The notes: generated by a model from the sequence alone, not told the origin. A DNA stretch of 64,000 nucleotides from Pseudomonadales bacterium (GCA_041395945.1 JAWKZN010000001.1:2542001-2606000), one strand, 5' to 3'. Counted from the stretch's first letter, positions 1 to 7,803 are shown. Made by a program: numbers and translations.

Positions 1-116
1 AGCTCACGCACCGCGTCTACCGGCGCAAGCCGGCACAGGTCAGCGTTCTCGAAAGGACCGCCAGGAAGTCCTGATAGAGCACGCGTTTATGAGACAAACG
101 CGAATTTATGAGACAA
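1..116. other. Chromosomal flank left of the integrative element
   Basis: This stretch lies outside the element repeat. A plus-strand frame enters from the window edge and stops with TGA at 72-74, so it could be the last 23 codons of a gene, but it is too short to identify. The 11-mer TTATGAGACAA occurs twice, at 87-97 and 106-116. Nothing else is recognisable. Confidence 0.3.
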
Positions 117-117
117 C

Positions 118-145
118 AAAGAAAAAGCGCCGCAGAGCGGCGCTT
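118..145 (-). terminator. Original rho-independent terminator of tRNA-Asn, now separated from it
   Basis: A 9-bp perfect stem pairs 125-133 with 137-145 around a 3-nt loop. Read on the minus strand it is followed by a T-rich tract at 126-118. The adjoining 3'-tRNA fragment at 172-219 has the same orientation, so this is most simply the terminator that followed tRNA-Asn before the element inserted between tRNA body and terminator. Confidence 0.75.
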
Positions 146-171
146 GTAACCCATTGTTTTTATTATATGTT

Positions 172-219
172 TGGCTCCGCCTGCTGGGCTCGAACCAGCG
201 ACATGCTGATTAACAGTCA
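172..219 (-). repeat. Left attachment repeat: 3' fragment of tRNA-Asn
   Basis: It is identical to 10298-10345 except at two adjacent bases (203-204 AT against CC at 10329-10330). It covers the CCA end, acceptor 3' strand, T-arm and anticodon-loop portion but lacks the tRNA 5' half, so it is not a gene. The right copy is part of the functional tRNA. The mismatch in the left copy must therefore be element-derived, which places the crossover in the 31 identical bases 172-202. Confidence 0.9.
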
Positions 220-337
220 TTTTTTTCGCCTTACCACAAGATAACAAACGCACCTCAAAATCGATCTAAACGATTGGTTTTTCCAGTGTTTTTCCTACTA
301 GATCGAAATCGCTTTTAACTCTCCCAAACATTCGCTA

Positions 338-368
338 ACGTGGGTAACCGGTACCCACACGTTACCCA
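338..368. promoter_or_regulatory. Putative integrase arm-type sites, left end
   Basis: Two inverted GTTACCC motifs occur between the left repeat and the integrase start, one on the minus strand at about 342-348 and one on the plus strand at 361-367. The same GTTACCC word occurs twice near the right end (10232-10238 and 10244-10250). Repeats shared only by the subterminal parts of an element are typical of arm sites for a tyrosine integrase. The assignment is inferred. Confidence 0.5.
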
Positions 369-405
369 AAAGACCCGCTGAGTAAAAATCATCGGGTCCA
401 GGCGA

Positions 406-1596
406 ATGAAGAAAAAGCTGACCGATAAGTTCCTGCAGAACCTCAAACCGCCGAGCGCGGGACGTCTTGAAATCTTCGATGCACTGGTGCCCGGGTTCGG
501 GGTTCGTATCGGCACCTCCGGTCGACCGGCATTTTTTGTCATGTACCGAGTACACGGCAAGCAATTCCGCGAGACGCTCGGAAAGTATCCAGTAACCACG
601 CTGGCAGATGCGCGAGCGGATGCCATTAAGTCCTTACGGCTAGCCAGTGGTGGTGCAGACCCCAAGCTCGAAGCCCTGAAACAAAGCAAAGAGCAGTTCA
701 AACCCATCGCCGAGGAATTTCTCGAGCGTTACGCCAAGGTGCACCAGAAGCCGACCACCTACAAAGGCACCAAGCGCTATGTCGAGAATCACCTGATTCC
801 CGCCTGGGGGCATCTGCCTATCGCTAAGCTCACCCGACGACACGTCCATATCCTGCTGGATGAGCTGGTCGATGCCGGGAAAGGCATCACAGCCAATCGC
901 CTGCTCGCGGCCAGCAGCAAGCTGTTCAACTGGTCCGTGGAGCGGGGCTATTTGGAAGCCTCCCCTGCCCTGGGCGTCAAACCACCCGCCAAGGAAGTCT
1001 CCCGCGACCGGGTTCTGACCCTGGCCGAGATCAAGGCACTCTGGAAGGCTGCTGGTTCCCTGGGCTATCCCTTCGGGCCGTGGTTGAAACTGATGTTTCT
1101 GACCGGGGGTCAGCGGGAGCGGGACGTTTCCCATATGCGCTGGGCAGAGATCAAGGGTGTTTGGTGGGAGATCGAGGAACCCACCAAAAGCGAGACTTCT
1201 CACCGAGTCCCCCTTTCCACGTTGGCACTGGAGATCCTAGACGGGTTACCGAGGTTCGAGGGGCCATACGTGTTCAGTACTCGGGCCGGCGAAGTGCCGA
1301 TCAGTGGATACTCGAAAGCGAAGCGGCAGCTCGATGAAAAGTCCAAGGTGACTGGGTGGCGGTTTCATGACGTTCGTCGCACGGTCGCAACCTGTTTTGG
1401 AGAACACTTAGGCAAGCATCCCTATGTGGTTGAGCGACTTCAGAATCGCCGTTCAGGGACGATCAAGGGCGTGATGGCCGTCTACAACCGGGCTACGTAT
1501 GAAAGCGAATTGGAGACAGCCCTTGGTGAATGGGGGCGGTTTATAGATCGGCTGGTCACCAACGAAAAGGTGGTTCATATCCATGAACGCAGATGA
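406..1596 (+). CDS. Tyrosine-family site-specific integrase
   Basis: This 396-aa tyrosine recombinase has an N-terminal DUF4102-type arm-binding domain (about residues 1-90), a core-binding domain and a C-terminal catalytic domain. Visible catalytic residues are R237 in a QRERD context, the HxxR box H321/R324 and the nucleophile Y360 in AVYNR. The position that usually carries His in the LNHxSG motif is Arg348 (NRRSG), an uncommon substitution. It should catalyse integration and excision at the tRNA-Asn repeats. The stop overlaps the start of the next gene by 14 bp, suggesting coupling. The start is ATG at 406 with only a weak AGGCG upstream, and no better start is seen. Confidence 0.95.
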   Translation: MKKKLTDKFLQNLKPPSAGRLEIFDALVPGFGVRIGTSGRPAFFVMYRVHGKQFRETLGKYPVTTLADARADAIKSLRLASGGADPKLEALKQSKEQFKPIAEEFLERYAKVHQKPTTYKGTKRYVENHLIPAWGHLPIAKLTRRHVHILLDELVDAGKGITANRLLAASSKLFNWSVERGYLEASPALGVKPPAKEVSRDRVLTLAEIKALWKAAGSLGYPFGPWLKLMFLTGGQRERDVSHMRWAEIKGVWWEIEEPTKSETSHRVPLSTLALEILDGLPRFEGPYVFSTRAGEVPISGYSKAKRQLDEKSKVTGWRFHDVRRTVATCFGEHLGKHPYVVERLQNRRSGTIKGVMAVYNRATYESELETALGEWGRFIDRLVTNEKVVHIHERR

Positions 1597-2167
1597 CAAA
1601 CAACTCTTCGAGAAAATTCTGGAGTTACTCGCTCCGGACCTCTTCGAATCGCTCGACATTCCTGAGATCGATTTCGATCCTTCAGAATTTTCGACCGATG
1701 GTGTTGCTGATTTCCTGTTTGCTGGTCCAATCAAGTACAAGCTCTCGAACTGGGCGGTACTCAGTTTTCTGGGGGACCTTACGCTTCCCACAACAACCGA
1801 TGCGCAATGGCGGCTCGGACGACTTCTTGCTAACGGCTTGATCAAGAAAACTCGTGAAACCGCAAAGGCTGGTGGACGACCAAGCGAATCACTGGATCGA
1901 ATTTTTCTCTGCATTTTCGTGGAGTGGTGTATCGAGCGGAAAGAAATGGGACAAACAGACACCTTCGAACGAGCCAAAGCCGTATTCGCCCTTCCCGATG
2001 AGAGACTACGGCTGTGGTACACGGCCGGAAAAGGCTTCGCATCAATGGAGCGAATGGCGGGTCGTATATTTCTCGATGTTCTGGATCACATCAGAAAATA
2101 TGCTGAAGACCAAGCGATTCAGAAGAAGCAGATCGACCTGATTAGTCAGCACTTCCAGCCGGATTAA
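1583..2167 (+). CDS. Unknown protein coupled to the integrase
   Basis: This encodes a 194-aa soluble protein of unknown function. It is acidic at the N-terminus (many Asp/Glu in the first 45 residues) and mixed helical afterwards, with no signal peptide or membrane segment. The start at ATG 1583 is preceded by AAGGTGG with good spacing and lies inside the 3' end of the integrase gene, so the two are probably co-translated. A GC-rich stem-loop follows within 10 bp of the stop and probably ends the integrase transcript. Position suggests a role in integration or excision, or in its control, but nothing in the sequence proves this. Confidence 0.75.
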   Translation: MNADDKQLFEKILELLAPDLFESLDIPEIDFDPSEFSTDGVADFLFAGPIKYKLSNWAVLSFLGDLTLPTTTDAQWRLGRLLANGLIKKTRETAKAGGRPSESLDRIFLCIFVEWCIERKEMGQTDTFERAKAVFALPDERLRLWYTAGKGFASMERMAGRIFLDVLDHIRKYAEDQAIQKKQIDLISQHFQPD

Positions 2168-2174
2168 CCGCCAG

Positions 2175-2215
2175 CCCCCAGTCAAACCCCCAAAAACCCC
2201 TAGTTTGGCTGGGGG
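2175..2215 (+). terminator. Stem-loop after the integrase operon
   Basis: The arms 2175-2187 (CCCCCAGTCAAAC) and 2203-2215 pair over 13 positions with one G-T pair. The loop is 15 nt. No clear T-tract follows, so it may be a pause or terminator hairpin rather than a canonical intrinsic terminator. It lies between the integrase operon and the alpA-rep operon. Confidence 0.5.
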
Positions 2216-2274
2216 TCGGTTTCGGGCCGCCCACAAAATCCTTCCTCACGTTAGATCAAGTGAGGAACAGTGCG

Positions 2275-2484
2275 ATGTCCAGCCACGTATCAGGGGCAGA
2301 AACACCCCAATCGCAACCGTTACTACGTAGCGCAACGGTCAAAAGCCACTTCGGTGGGATTTCCGATATGACGCTGTGGCGCTGGATGCAGCACCGCGGC
2401 TTCCCACGGCCGTTGAAACTCCACGGCCGTAACTACTGGGATGCCGAAGCGATCGAGCGGTGGACGGTGGAGTCAACTCTTTGA
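2275..2484 (+). CDS. AlpA-like helix-turn-helix regulator
   Basis: This is a 69-aa MerR/AlpA-type winged-helix protein. A GGISDMTLWRWM helix-turn-helix is followed by a GFPRP wing and the ending YWDAEAIERW, the standard layout of AlpA excisionase-like regulators. ATG 2275 is preferred over the in-frame GTG at 2260 because TGAGGA at 2261-2266 sits at ribosome-binding distance. Proteins of this family act as transcriptional activators or as recombination directionality factors for tyrosine integrases. Here it probably controls excision and/or the downstream rep genes. It overlaps the next ORF by 4 bp. Confidence 0.85.
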   Translation: MSSHVSGAETPQSQPLLRSATVKSHFGGISDMTLWRWMQHRGFPRPLKLHGRNYWDAEAIERWTVESTL

Positions 2485-2663
2485 GCGCCGCTCCTCTCTC
2501 CGGACAATCCGCTCCGATAGCTCCTGTACCGCTACCGGTAATTCGCTCCGTTTCCAGTCGGGGACTTGAACGCAGTGTGACTTTCAATCGCATTGCTGCT
2601 CAGTCGTCACCGACCGCTTCAATCCAATCTGTGCGTAGGCGGTACGTGTGTCACCCCATCTAA
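2481..2663 (+). CDS. Possible small coupled ORF between alpA and rep
   Basis: This 60-aa reading frame begins with TTG overlapping the alpA stop (TTGA), with GGTGGAG 7 nt upstream, and runs 16 bp into the next ORF. The composition is basic and rich in Ser, Pro and Arg, with no recognisable domain. It is included because of the chain of overlaps alpA-this-2648-rep. The non-ATG start and short length keep confidence low. Confidence 0.35.
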   Translation: MSAAPLSGQSAPIAPVPLPVIRSVSSRGLERSVTFNRIAAQSSPTASIQSVRRRYVCHPI

Positions 2664-2887
2664 ATCGGGACTGTTGGTGGTCGGGTGATGGGCCTCTCGT
2701 AGATCCAGTCGCCGAGCGACCTGAATGGTACCCAGGGCATCCGCATGATTACCGATGGGTCTGTGGGCATCTCGACGGATTACCTCTTGAGGAGCGCGAA
2801 ACGGTCGTGCGCCAGTATGGGAGTATTTTCGAACGTATGGGACGCGCCCCAGCGAATGCCTGGCTGCGAGAGATTCAGAGCAGATGA
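2648..2887 (+). CDS. Small unknown protein upstream of rep
   Basis: This encodes a 79-aa protein rich in Trp and charged residues, ending in a predicted helix (VRQYGSIFERMGRAPANAWL). It starts with GTG at 2648 behind AGGCGG and overlaps the replication initiator by 4 bp (ATGA), a signature of translational coupling. The C-terminal segment looks like natural protein sequence. Its position directly before rep suggests a replication accessory role, but no family is recognised. Confidence 0.6.
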   Translation: MSPHLNRDCWWSGDGPLVDPVAERPEWYPGHPHDYRWVCGHLDGLPLEERETVVRQYGSIFERMGRAPANAWLREIQSR

Positions 2888-4428
2888 GCGTGGGGTTCGT
2901 CCAGATCCTCACAACGACCGGATGGAACGTGAAGCTCGCGGCTCGATGGATCTCTCGGCAGTTTGGAGATGTATCAAACGAAGCTGACCTCAAACGTATG
3001 GCAAGTCGATTGGAAATCCCGGCTCCCAAAGGCAAGACCGCAGAAGGTCGGATCGCCAGGGCGAAAGCTCCCCAATACTGGAGCAGGCGACTAAGTCCAG
3101 TCTGGTACCGGACCAGGGAGCAAAGAAATCGAGTCAGAGGATACGTCCGCAATGGGAAGGCTCTGTATCTGAGCGACCCGATCTACAAACTCAAGCAAGC
3201 TCGTGACGCAAGCAACCGTGTAATGCTTGAGGAGGAATTGGTAGCGATCTCCGATCACGGGGACATGGAACCCGTGGCAGCGCTTTCGGATAAGACTGTC
3301 AGCAATCCAAAGATTCGACGTGCAGAGCTCATGACAAGAATCTCTGGAATGGAGGACTATGCGACAAAGCATGGCCATGACTCACTTTTCATAACCCTCA
3401 CGCTGCCCGGCGAGTGGCATGTCGCAAACAAGTCCGATGGTTCGCTGGTCAAAAACTACAACGGATCTAACCCCATCGAAGCTAACGCATGGTTTAACGA
3501 CCGCTGGAGGCAGTGCCGGGCTGGCCTCAACGATGCTGGACTGCTCTACTACGGCTTTCGCGTGATTGAGCCACACCACGACGGTACACCTCACTGGCAC
3601 CTTCTGGTGTTCGTACCGGCGGAGCTGCGCGACGCTTTCAAGCGATCAATCGAGCACTACTTCGGCCGAGAACACCCAAACCCTGCCATCGGCATCAAGA
3701 TCGTGGATGGCGATCCGAAAAAGGGTTCCGCTACAGCTTATATCGCGAAGTACGTTTCCAAGAATATCGATGGGGAAGCACTCGGTGTTGAAGAACGCGG
3801 CCACGCCTCACGAATCGTAGCGTGGGCTCGAATCTGGGGATTCCGGCAATTCGACCAGTTCGGCTGCCCTTCGGTAGGAGTGTGGAGGCGTCTATGGAGT
3901 GTGCGGGATGAAAAGAAGGTTCCAAAATCGATGTTGCCGGCTTGGATCGCGGTTCAGGCAAAAGACTCGTGTGCATACATGGAGGCCATGGGCGGTCCTT
4001 GTCGAGGATCTGGCTACCCCATCAACGTTGAGAAAGGCATCAAAGAAGGGATCAACGGAGAGCGCAGTCCTACCGAGAATCAGTATGGCGAACCCCTCAA
4101 GACTGACGGTTGGAACATGTTGCCGGTGATCGGTTTGCGGTGCGGGGAGGATTTCCTCCGAACCTATGCCAAATTCTGGACTACCGCATTGCGAACAATC
4201 CTTTCTTTGGCCACCGATACCGTGAGGTTCGATGGCCCTTGGACTCGTGACAATAATTGTAGAGCTGGATCCGGAGGATTTGGCTTTGGTCAGGGGCCAC
4301 CGCCGGCGCAGCCACTGCCAATGCCGGCATTACTACAACCAAACGCTCTTACAAGAGAGTCTGATATGCCTTGGCGAAATAACCCAACCATAGGCCGCAC
4401 AGTCTATTCCGAGTGCGGGGGATTGTGA
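2884..4428 (+). CDS. HUH rolling-circle replication initiator (phage gpA type)
   Basis: This 514-aa protein has the hallmarks of the phage replication gene A (GPA) superfamily of HUH nucleases. The metal-binding HUH motif is PHWHLL with H237 and H239. A tandem-tyrosine motif YIAKY supplies Y286 and Y290 (YxxxY, as in phiX174 gpA). A C-terminal PWTRDNNC element resembles conserved tails of this family. Such enzymes nick one strand at a double-strand origin, stay covalently attached through tyrosine, and drive rolling-circle replication. It follows the alpA-like operon with a 4-bp overlap. The last roughly 60 residues are Gly/Pro-rich and poorly conserved in appearance. The presumed nick site was not located. 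Confidence 0.9.
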   Translation: MSVGFVQILTTTGWNVKLAARWISRQFGDVSNEADLKRMASRLEIPAPKGKTAEGRIARAKAPQYWSRRLSPVWYRTREQRNRVRGYVRNGKALYLSDPIYKLKQARDASNRVMLEEELVAISDHGDMEPVAALSDKTVSNPKIRRAELMTRISGMEDYATKHGHDSLFITLTLPGEWHVANKSDGSLVKNYNGSNPIEANAWFNDRWRQCRAGLNDAGLLYYGFRVIEPHHDGTPHWHLLVFVPAELRDAFKRSIEHYFGREHPNPAIGIKIVDGDPKKGSATAYIAKYVSKNIDGEALGVEERGHASRIVAWARIWGFRQFDQFGCPSVGVWRRLWSVRDEKKVPKSMLPAWIAVQAKDSCAYMEAMGGPCRGSGYPINVEKGIKEGINGERSPTENQYGEPLKTDGWNMLPVIGLRCGEDFLRTYAKFWTTALRTILSLATDTVRFDGPWTRDNNCRAGSGGFGFGQGPPPAQPLPMPALLQPNALTRESDMPWRNNPTIGRTVYSECGGL

Positions 4429-5393
4429 GGGCCCATCAGCAATCGCGCGTATCTGGCAGGAGACCGAATGGTTCCCCGAGGCCAATTCGGAGATGCCACC
4501 AAACATTGTAGAAGATGCAGGCGAGCATCCAGATTGTCCTGCCCACCAGGCCGAGCCAATCATTGAAACTGAGAATGATCCACCAACCACGATGGAAGCT
4601 AATTATGCAGGGGAGGAAGCGAAATTCGACGGGCGGCTCGTGGCCAAGCCATCGATACTGGTAGGCACCGCGTCTTTTGTGCTGACAGGTAGTCAGCGCT
4701 TTCCATAGTTCGTCGTCTCACTCGTGCAAACGGTGGGTAAAGCCATGAGCGTATTAACCCAGATGAAGTAGACGCTGGTTTGTGCATCGCACGAACCAGC
4801 TCGCGGCCAAACAGCAATTATCCTTCTTAAATCGGGGTGTTCTTTCACCGGAAACCTTTAACCAATCCATTTGCACCTGCAAACACGTGTGCTGCCGAGC
4901 GCCAGTGGCGTTAGAGTTTTAAATGAAATGTCGTCGTCCGGCAGCGCATTTTCGTCGAGGACTTCGTCGAACATGCAATTACTAGAAGAGATTTTTGATT
5001 GGCCTTGCAACAATCTGAAATGTCAGGAGAACCTTTTTTCGACTTCACCCATGTTGTCGGACACTACCAACAAATGTATTGCGATCACGGGGTGAGAGGC
5101 GTTCTATTTGTGTCGCACCATGTTGAAAGGACTCAAGCATGCCGTTGCAGCGCTCGTTCAGTTGCCCCCTCCGAGAAAACGCACAAAGCAGCCTGCTCCG
5201 TCAAATCGAGACAACTTTACTCGGCACGGGAAACAGGGCCCATATAAACCCAACAGTTTCAGGAAGACTACCAAACGAAATGATGCACGTGCTTCGCTTC
5301 CGTGCTCACGTTATCAACGACGCTGCACTAGCGAAGACTGCCGACACGAACGACCGCACATAGCATGTGGCGAAATGGCTTCTTCGGCAACGG
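4429..5393. other. Low-coding stretch downstream of rep
   Basis: No convincing gene is seen. In the +1 frame relative to rep, an open stretch continues from about 4412 to a stop at 4708. It contains an ATG at 4493 that would give a 71-aa acidic protein, but the GGAG directly abuts that ATG, so the start is unlikely. This could be the remnant of a longer rep tail or of another gene. The rest (4709-5393) has only short frames on both strands. The double-strand origin of the element may lie here or inside rep. Confidence 0.4.
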
Positions 5394-5573
5394 CTACTTT
5401 CTAGGGACACGTATGCTCGAATTGGTTTGTCCGCGCTCTTCAAGTAGCTTCTGGGCTCGCACCAAATCGCAATTCGTTGCTTCCAGTGCCCGCTTGCATT
5501 CCATTATGCCGGCACCACTTGATTCACGTAGGGCTACAATCATATGTTGCGTTGGGAGCTTTATTCTAGCCAC
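5394..5573 (-). CDS. Stand-alone EF-Ts N-terminal (TS-N/UBA-like) domain protein
   Basis: This 59-aa protein matches the N-terminal UBA-like domain of elongation factor Ts: VALRESSGAGIMECKRALEA, then NCDLVRAQKLLEERG, against the EF-Ts pattern LREkTGAGmmdCKkAL-EanGDiekA-e-LrekG. In EF-Ts this three-helix module binds EF-Tu. Here it stands alone with a short basic tail (SSIRVPRK) and lacks the EF-Ts core. GTG 5573 is the only start near the frame opening; ATG at codon 11 is an alternative that would trim the first helix. No strong ribosome-binding site is visible. It is isolated on the minus strand in the cargo region. Identification is from the motif only; function (EF-Tu binding, immunity or translation effect) is conjecture. 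Confidence 0.7.
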   Translation of the reverse strand: MARIKLPTQHMIVALRESSGAGIMECKRALEATNCDLVRAQKLLEERGQTNSSIRVPRK

Positions 5574-5642
5574 GTGAGCACACGCTTACGTCGAAAATAA
5601 GCGACCTCGCATCGTACGGTAATAGGTATGGAGGAAATCACA

Positions 5643-6242
5643 ATGAAATTCGCCCGCTTTGGTCCACTTATTATAGCGCTCGGCAGTTGGGCCCCGCTAT
5701 CCGTAGTCTACTCCGCTGACTCGAAGTTCGAACCATCATCCTATTCGGCGTCAGTCGATCAATACACCGCGTCACCACAGCTTGCCGATGCGGTATCCTA
5801 TCGTGTCGTACTAGCCCTTGCCGGAGATTCTGATCAAGGCTCGCTGCTGTCTTCCATGATTTCGTTAACGCAGACTGATTTGCAGAATATCCAGCAGCGC
5901 ATCGACGCGAAGCGTCAGACTGCGGTGGCAGACCGTCTCAGAATATGTGACGGAGTTTCGGAGGATCCGACAGAGGCCGAAGTGGTCTCATTTGGAATAC
6001 GCATGAATAGAATGATGGAAGAGGAGGATGCAAGACATGCACAGCTCTACCGTCAGCTGATGTCTGAGTTGAGTCCGACAGCGTCAGCAGAAATCGGTAG
6101 TTATGTGGATCAACATGTCATTCCGTCATTCAAGACTCAGAAAGTCGACTTCGCCAGGCTCTTTGGAGACTATCCCAGTGCTTTTCAATCGAATGTGGCA
6201 AAGATGTGCGAGAAAAAATCAGCTAGCGGAGAGCTAAGATGA
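5643..6242 (+). CDS. Exported protein of unknown function (first of a pair)
   Basis: This encodes 199 aa with a Sec signal peptide: a basic n-region (MKFARFG), a hydrophobic core and a likely cleavage after VYSA. The mature part is mostly helical (LTQTDLQNIQQRIDAKRQ, NRMMEEEDARHAQLYRQL) with two Cys, suggesting a periplasmic or secreted helical protein. ATG 5643 is chosen because GGAGG at 5630-5634 precedes it at ideal distance; the upstream ATG at 5628 contains that site. The gene overlaps the next by 4 bp (ATGA). No domain is recognised. Such a pair is unusual cargo for an element that otherwise carries replication and defence genes. Confidence 0.85.
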   Translation: MKFARFGPLIIALGSWAPLSVVYSADSKFEPSSYSASVDQYTASPQLADAVSYRVVLALAGDSDQGSLLSSMISLTQTDLQNIQQRIDAKRQTAVADRLRICDGVSEDPTEAEVVSFGIRMNRMMEEEDARHAQLYRQLMSELSPTASAEIGSYVDQHVIPSFKTQKVDFARLFGDYPSAFQSNVAKMCEKKSASGELR

Positions 6243-6661
6243 ACAATCTAACATCTCGATGTATCGCGTTACTTGGAACAATCCTGCTTTCAGTGGAAGC
6301 ACATGCATTCACTGCACTTTGCACTCCGGGTTCGCCCCCGAGTGGTCAAACAGGTCCAAGTAGTAATCTCTTACACATTAGCGTGTGGAATAGCGTCGAA
6401 GGCGATATCTACTCCGCCGCCAATCATGACACCCTCTGGTTTCAAGGTGCTATACCGATCGCTGAATATGAGTCCGGCGACTTTGACCCCGTCGGGGCAG
6501 GGAGTTTCGTAAGCTGGATTGCCACCTTTCCATTCGACCCAATATTTCTTACGAATTTGGGCGAGACAAAAATGAGGTTCTATACTTCGGGAGGCGGGTT
6601 TATTCCTCCAGGCTGGCTCAATTTCTCCGATGATTGTGAAGGTTCAGGAGTCGTATTCTGA
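6239..6661 (+). CDS. Exported protein of unknown function (second of a pair)
   Basis: This encodes 140 aa with a Sec signal peptide and probable cleavage after AHA (residues 21-23). The mature part is rich in Gly, Ser, aromatic residues and predicted beta strands (LLHISVWNSVEGDIYSAANHDTLWF; written here as adjoining segments LLHISVWNSV and EGDIYSAANH). It has Cys near each end (C28 and the CEG close to the C-terminus) that could form a disulfide. It overlaps the preceding exported-protein gene by 4 bp, and a strong intrinsic terminator follows, so the two form a discrete operon. The function is unknown; the small beta-rich fold with one disulfide is compatible with a secreted effector or a ligand-binding protein. 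Confidence 0.8.
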   Translation: MNNLTSRCIALLGTILLSVEAHAFTALCTPGSPPSGQTGPSSNLLHISVWNSVEGDIYSAANHDTLWFQGAIPIAEYESGDFDPVGAGSFVSWIATFPFDPIFLTNLGETKMRFYTSGGGFIPPGWLNFSDDCEGSGVVF

Positions 6662-6721
6662 GAAGAAACAGGATCACCTCTCGCAGACTTGAGCAACAAC
6701 TCCGCATTTGTTCTTCCTTAC

Positions 6722-6748
6722 GAGCCCCGCCAGTCGGGGCTCCATTTT
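6722..6748 (+). terminator. Rho-independent terminator of the exported-protein operon
   Basis: A perfect 8-bp GC-rich stem GAGCCCCG/CGGGGCTC (6722-6729 with 6735-6742) closes a 5-nt loop and is followed by CATTTT. It lies 60 bp after the second exported-protein gene. Confidence 0.85.
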
Positions 6749-7431
6749 GTCCGGTGATCGTACGCCCGGCATGCCAAAAAGAGAGCGTAGCGCAACTCGC
6801 ACTCACAATCCTGCTTGTTGTTCTACAATCATCGGCATTGATGGAACGGCGTTGCTTGAACGGCGAATGCGGCTCACTCTAAAGGCTCTCGATGACTACG
6901 CGGCGCCGGAGATTGTATGCGAGTAGTGCAATTAGCGCCTTGAGAAAAGCATCGATGCAAACGACTAAGTCTCCTCAACAATCCAGTCACTAGCGTTGAA
7001 CCTCAGCCATACGACAACACGATTTAGCATCTTGCCCGTCGAATCAAGAGCATCGTCTGAATGATTAGAGGCGAAGTAGAGATCGTCGATCTTCATCATG
7101 ATTTAGCACGCGCTTTTCAAATATGGAGTCGGACTTTTCTGCAACTCAGCCTGACCAAAATCTACTCTATGCGAATGAAGATCGTTCCCGATTCGAACTA
7201 ACCTGATGCCGCGAAGGTGATGTCGCTCCGTGTTAAACCCACAGTTCTTTTCTACAACCGCCTATTCGTTGCACAAAGTGACAACCGAGTAGTATCTTTG
7301 GATAAGCTTGAAGGACGACAGGATGCTCTGTAACGGGACTTCCAAGAGCGAAAAGAGAATTCGGATCTATGATCGGAGATGATACACACGATGCGAATTT
7401 CAAATCCGATATGATAACGCACATACTATTT
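6749..7431. other. Stretch with little coding content
   Basis: Apart from the possible 44-codon ORF at 6965-7099, only short frames occur. The region appears AT-richer than the chromosome. No repeats or strong hairpins are seen. It may be decayed cargo. Confidence 0.4.
6965..7099 (-). CDS. Possible 44-aa small protein
   Basis: A frame starting MMKIDDLYFASNHS and ending ASDWIVEET has natural-looking composition and would encode an acidic soluble peptide. There is no clear ribosome-binding site before the tandem ATG at 7094-7099, and an in-frame stop lies three codons upstream. It may be a small gene or a remnant; no family is recognised. Confidence 0.25.
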   Translation of the reverse strand: MMKIDDLYFASNHSDDALDSTGKMLNRVVVWLRFNASDWIVEET

Positions 7432-7758
7432 CTAGGGACTTCCTCCAATTCTCGGCAATTTGTCCGCATGTTTTTGCAGCGTAGTATCTTCGAAGGCCAC
7501 GTGGTGTAGCTCGTTACCGTCGGAGCCAATAAGGCTGAAAACGTAAGCTGGTTTGGAAACAAACCTTTTACAGAAGTTCCGTAGACATCTGCTTAGCGTG
7601 TTGCCGCCTCTGCAGATTGCAACGAGTCTATTCGCGGTTCGGTTGATAGCTGGATTGGATTCCATGGCTAAGACCCAGCTGGGTCCCAAGCTGTTAAGCC
7701 AGATCGGCCAAATCAAGAAGCCGAGAACCATCCAGAACTGTCTAACTGGCCAACTCAA
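7432..7758 (-). CDS. Possible small membrane protein
   Basis: This 108-aa frame has one hydrophobic segment near the N-terminus (FLIWPIWLNSLGPSWVLAM) followed by a basic, Cys-containing stretch. The tail is natural-looking and soluble (AYVFSLIGSDGNELHHVAF). The start is uncertain: TTG 7758 or ATG 7731, neither with a good ribosome-binding site. It is on the opposite strand from the next small gene. It could be a real single-pass protein or a decayed gene. No family is recognised. Confidence 0.4.
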   Translation of the reverse strand: MSWPVRQFWMVLGFLIWPIWLNSLGPSWVLAMESNPAINRTANRLVAICRGGNTLSRCLRNFCKRFVSKPAYVFSLIGSDGNELHHVAFEDTTLQKHADKLPRIGGSP

Positions 7759-7803
7759 TTCTGTGAAAAGCTAGGCTCAGGCTAATCAGACTACGGAGGA
7801 TTA

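Noticed and set aside
172..219. A second tRNA-Asn gene
   Set aside because: Only the 3' two-thirds is present; the 5' acceptor strand and D-arm are missing, so it is an attachment-site fragment.
4858..4974. 38-aa minus-strand ORF starting MFDEVLDENALPDDD
   Set aside because: Composition is plausible but there is no ribosome-binding site, family match or neighbouring context; not enough to call a gene.
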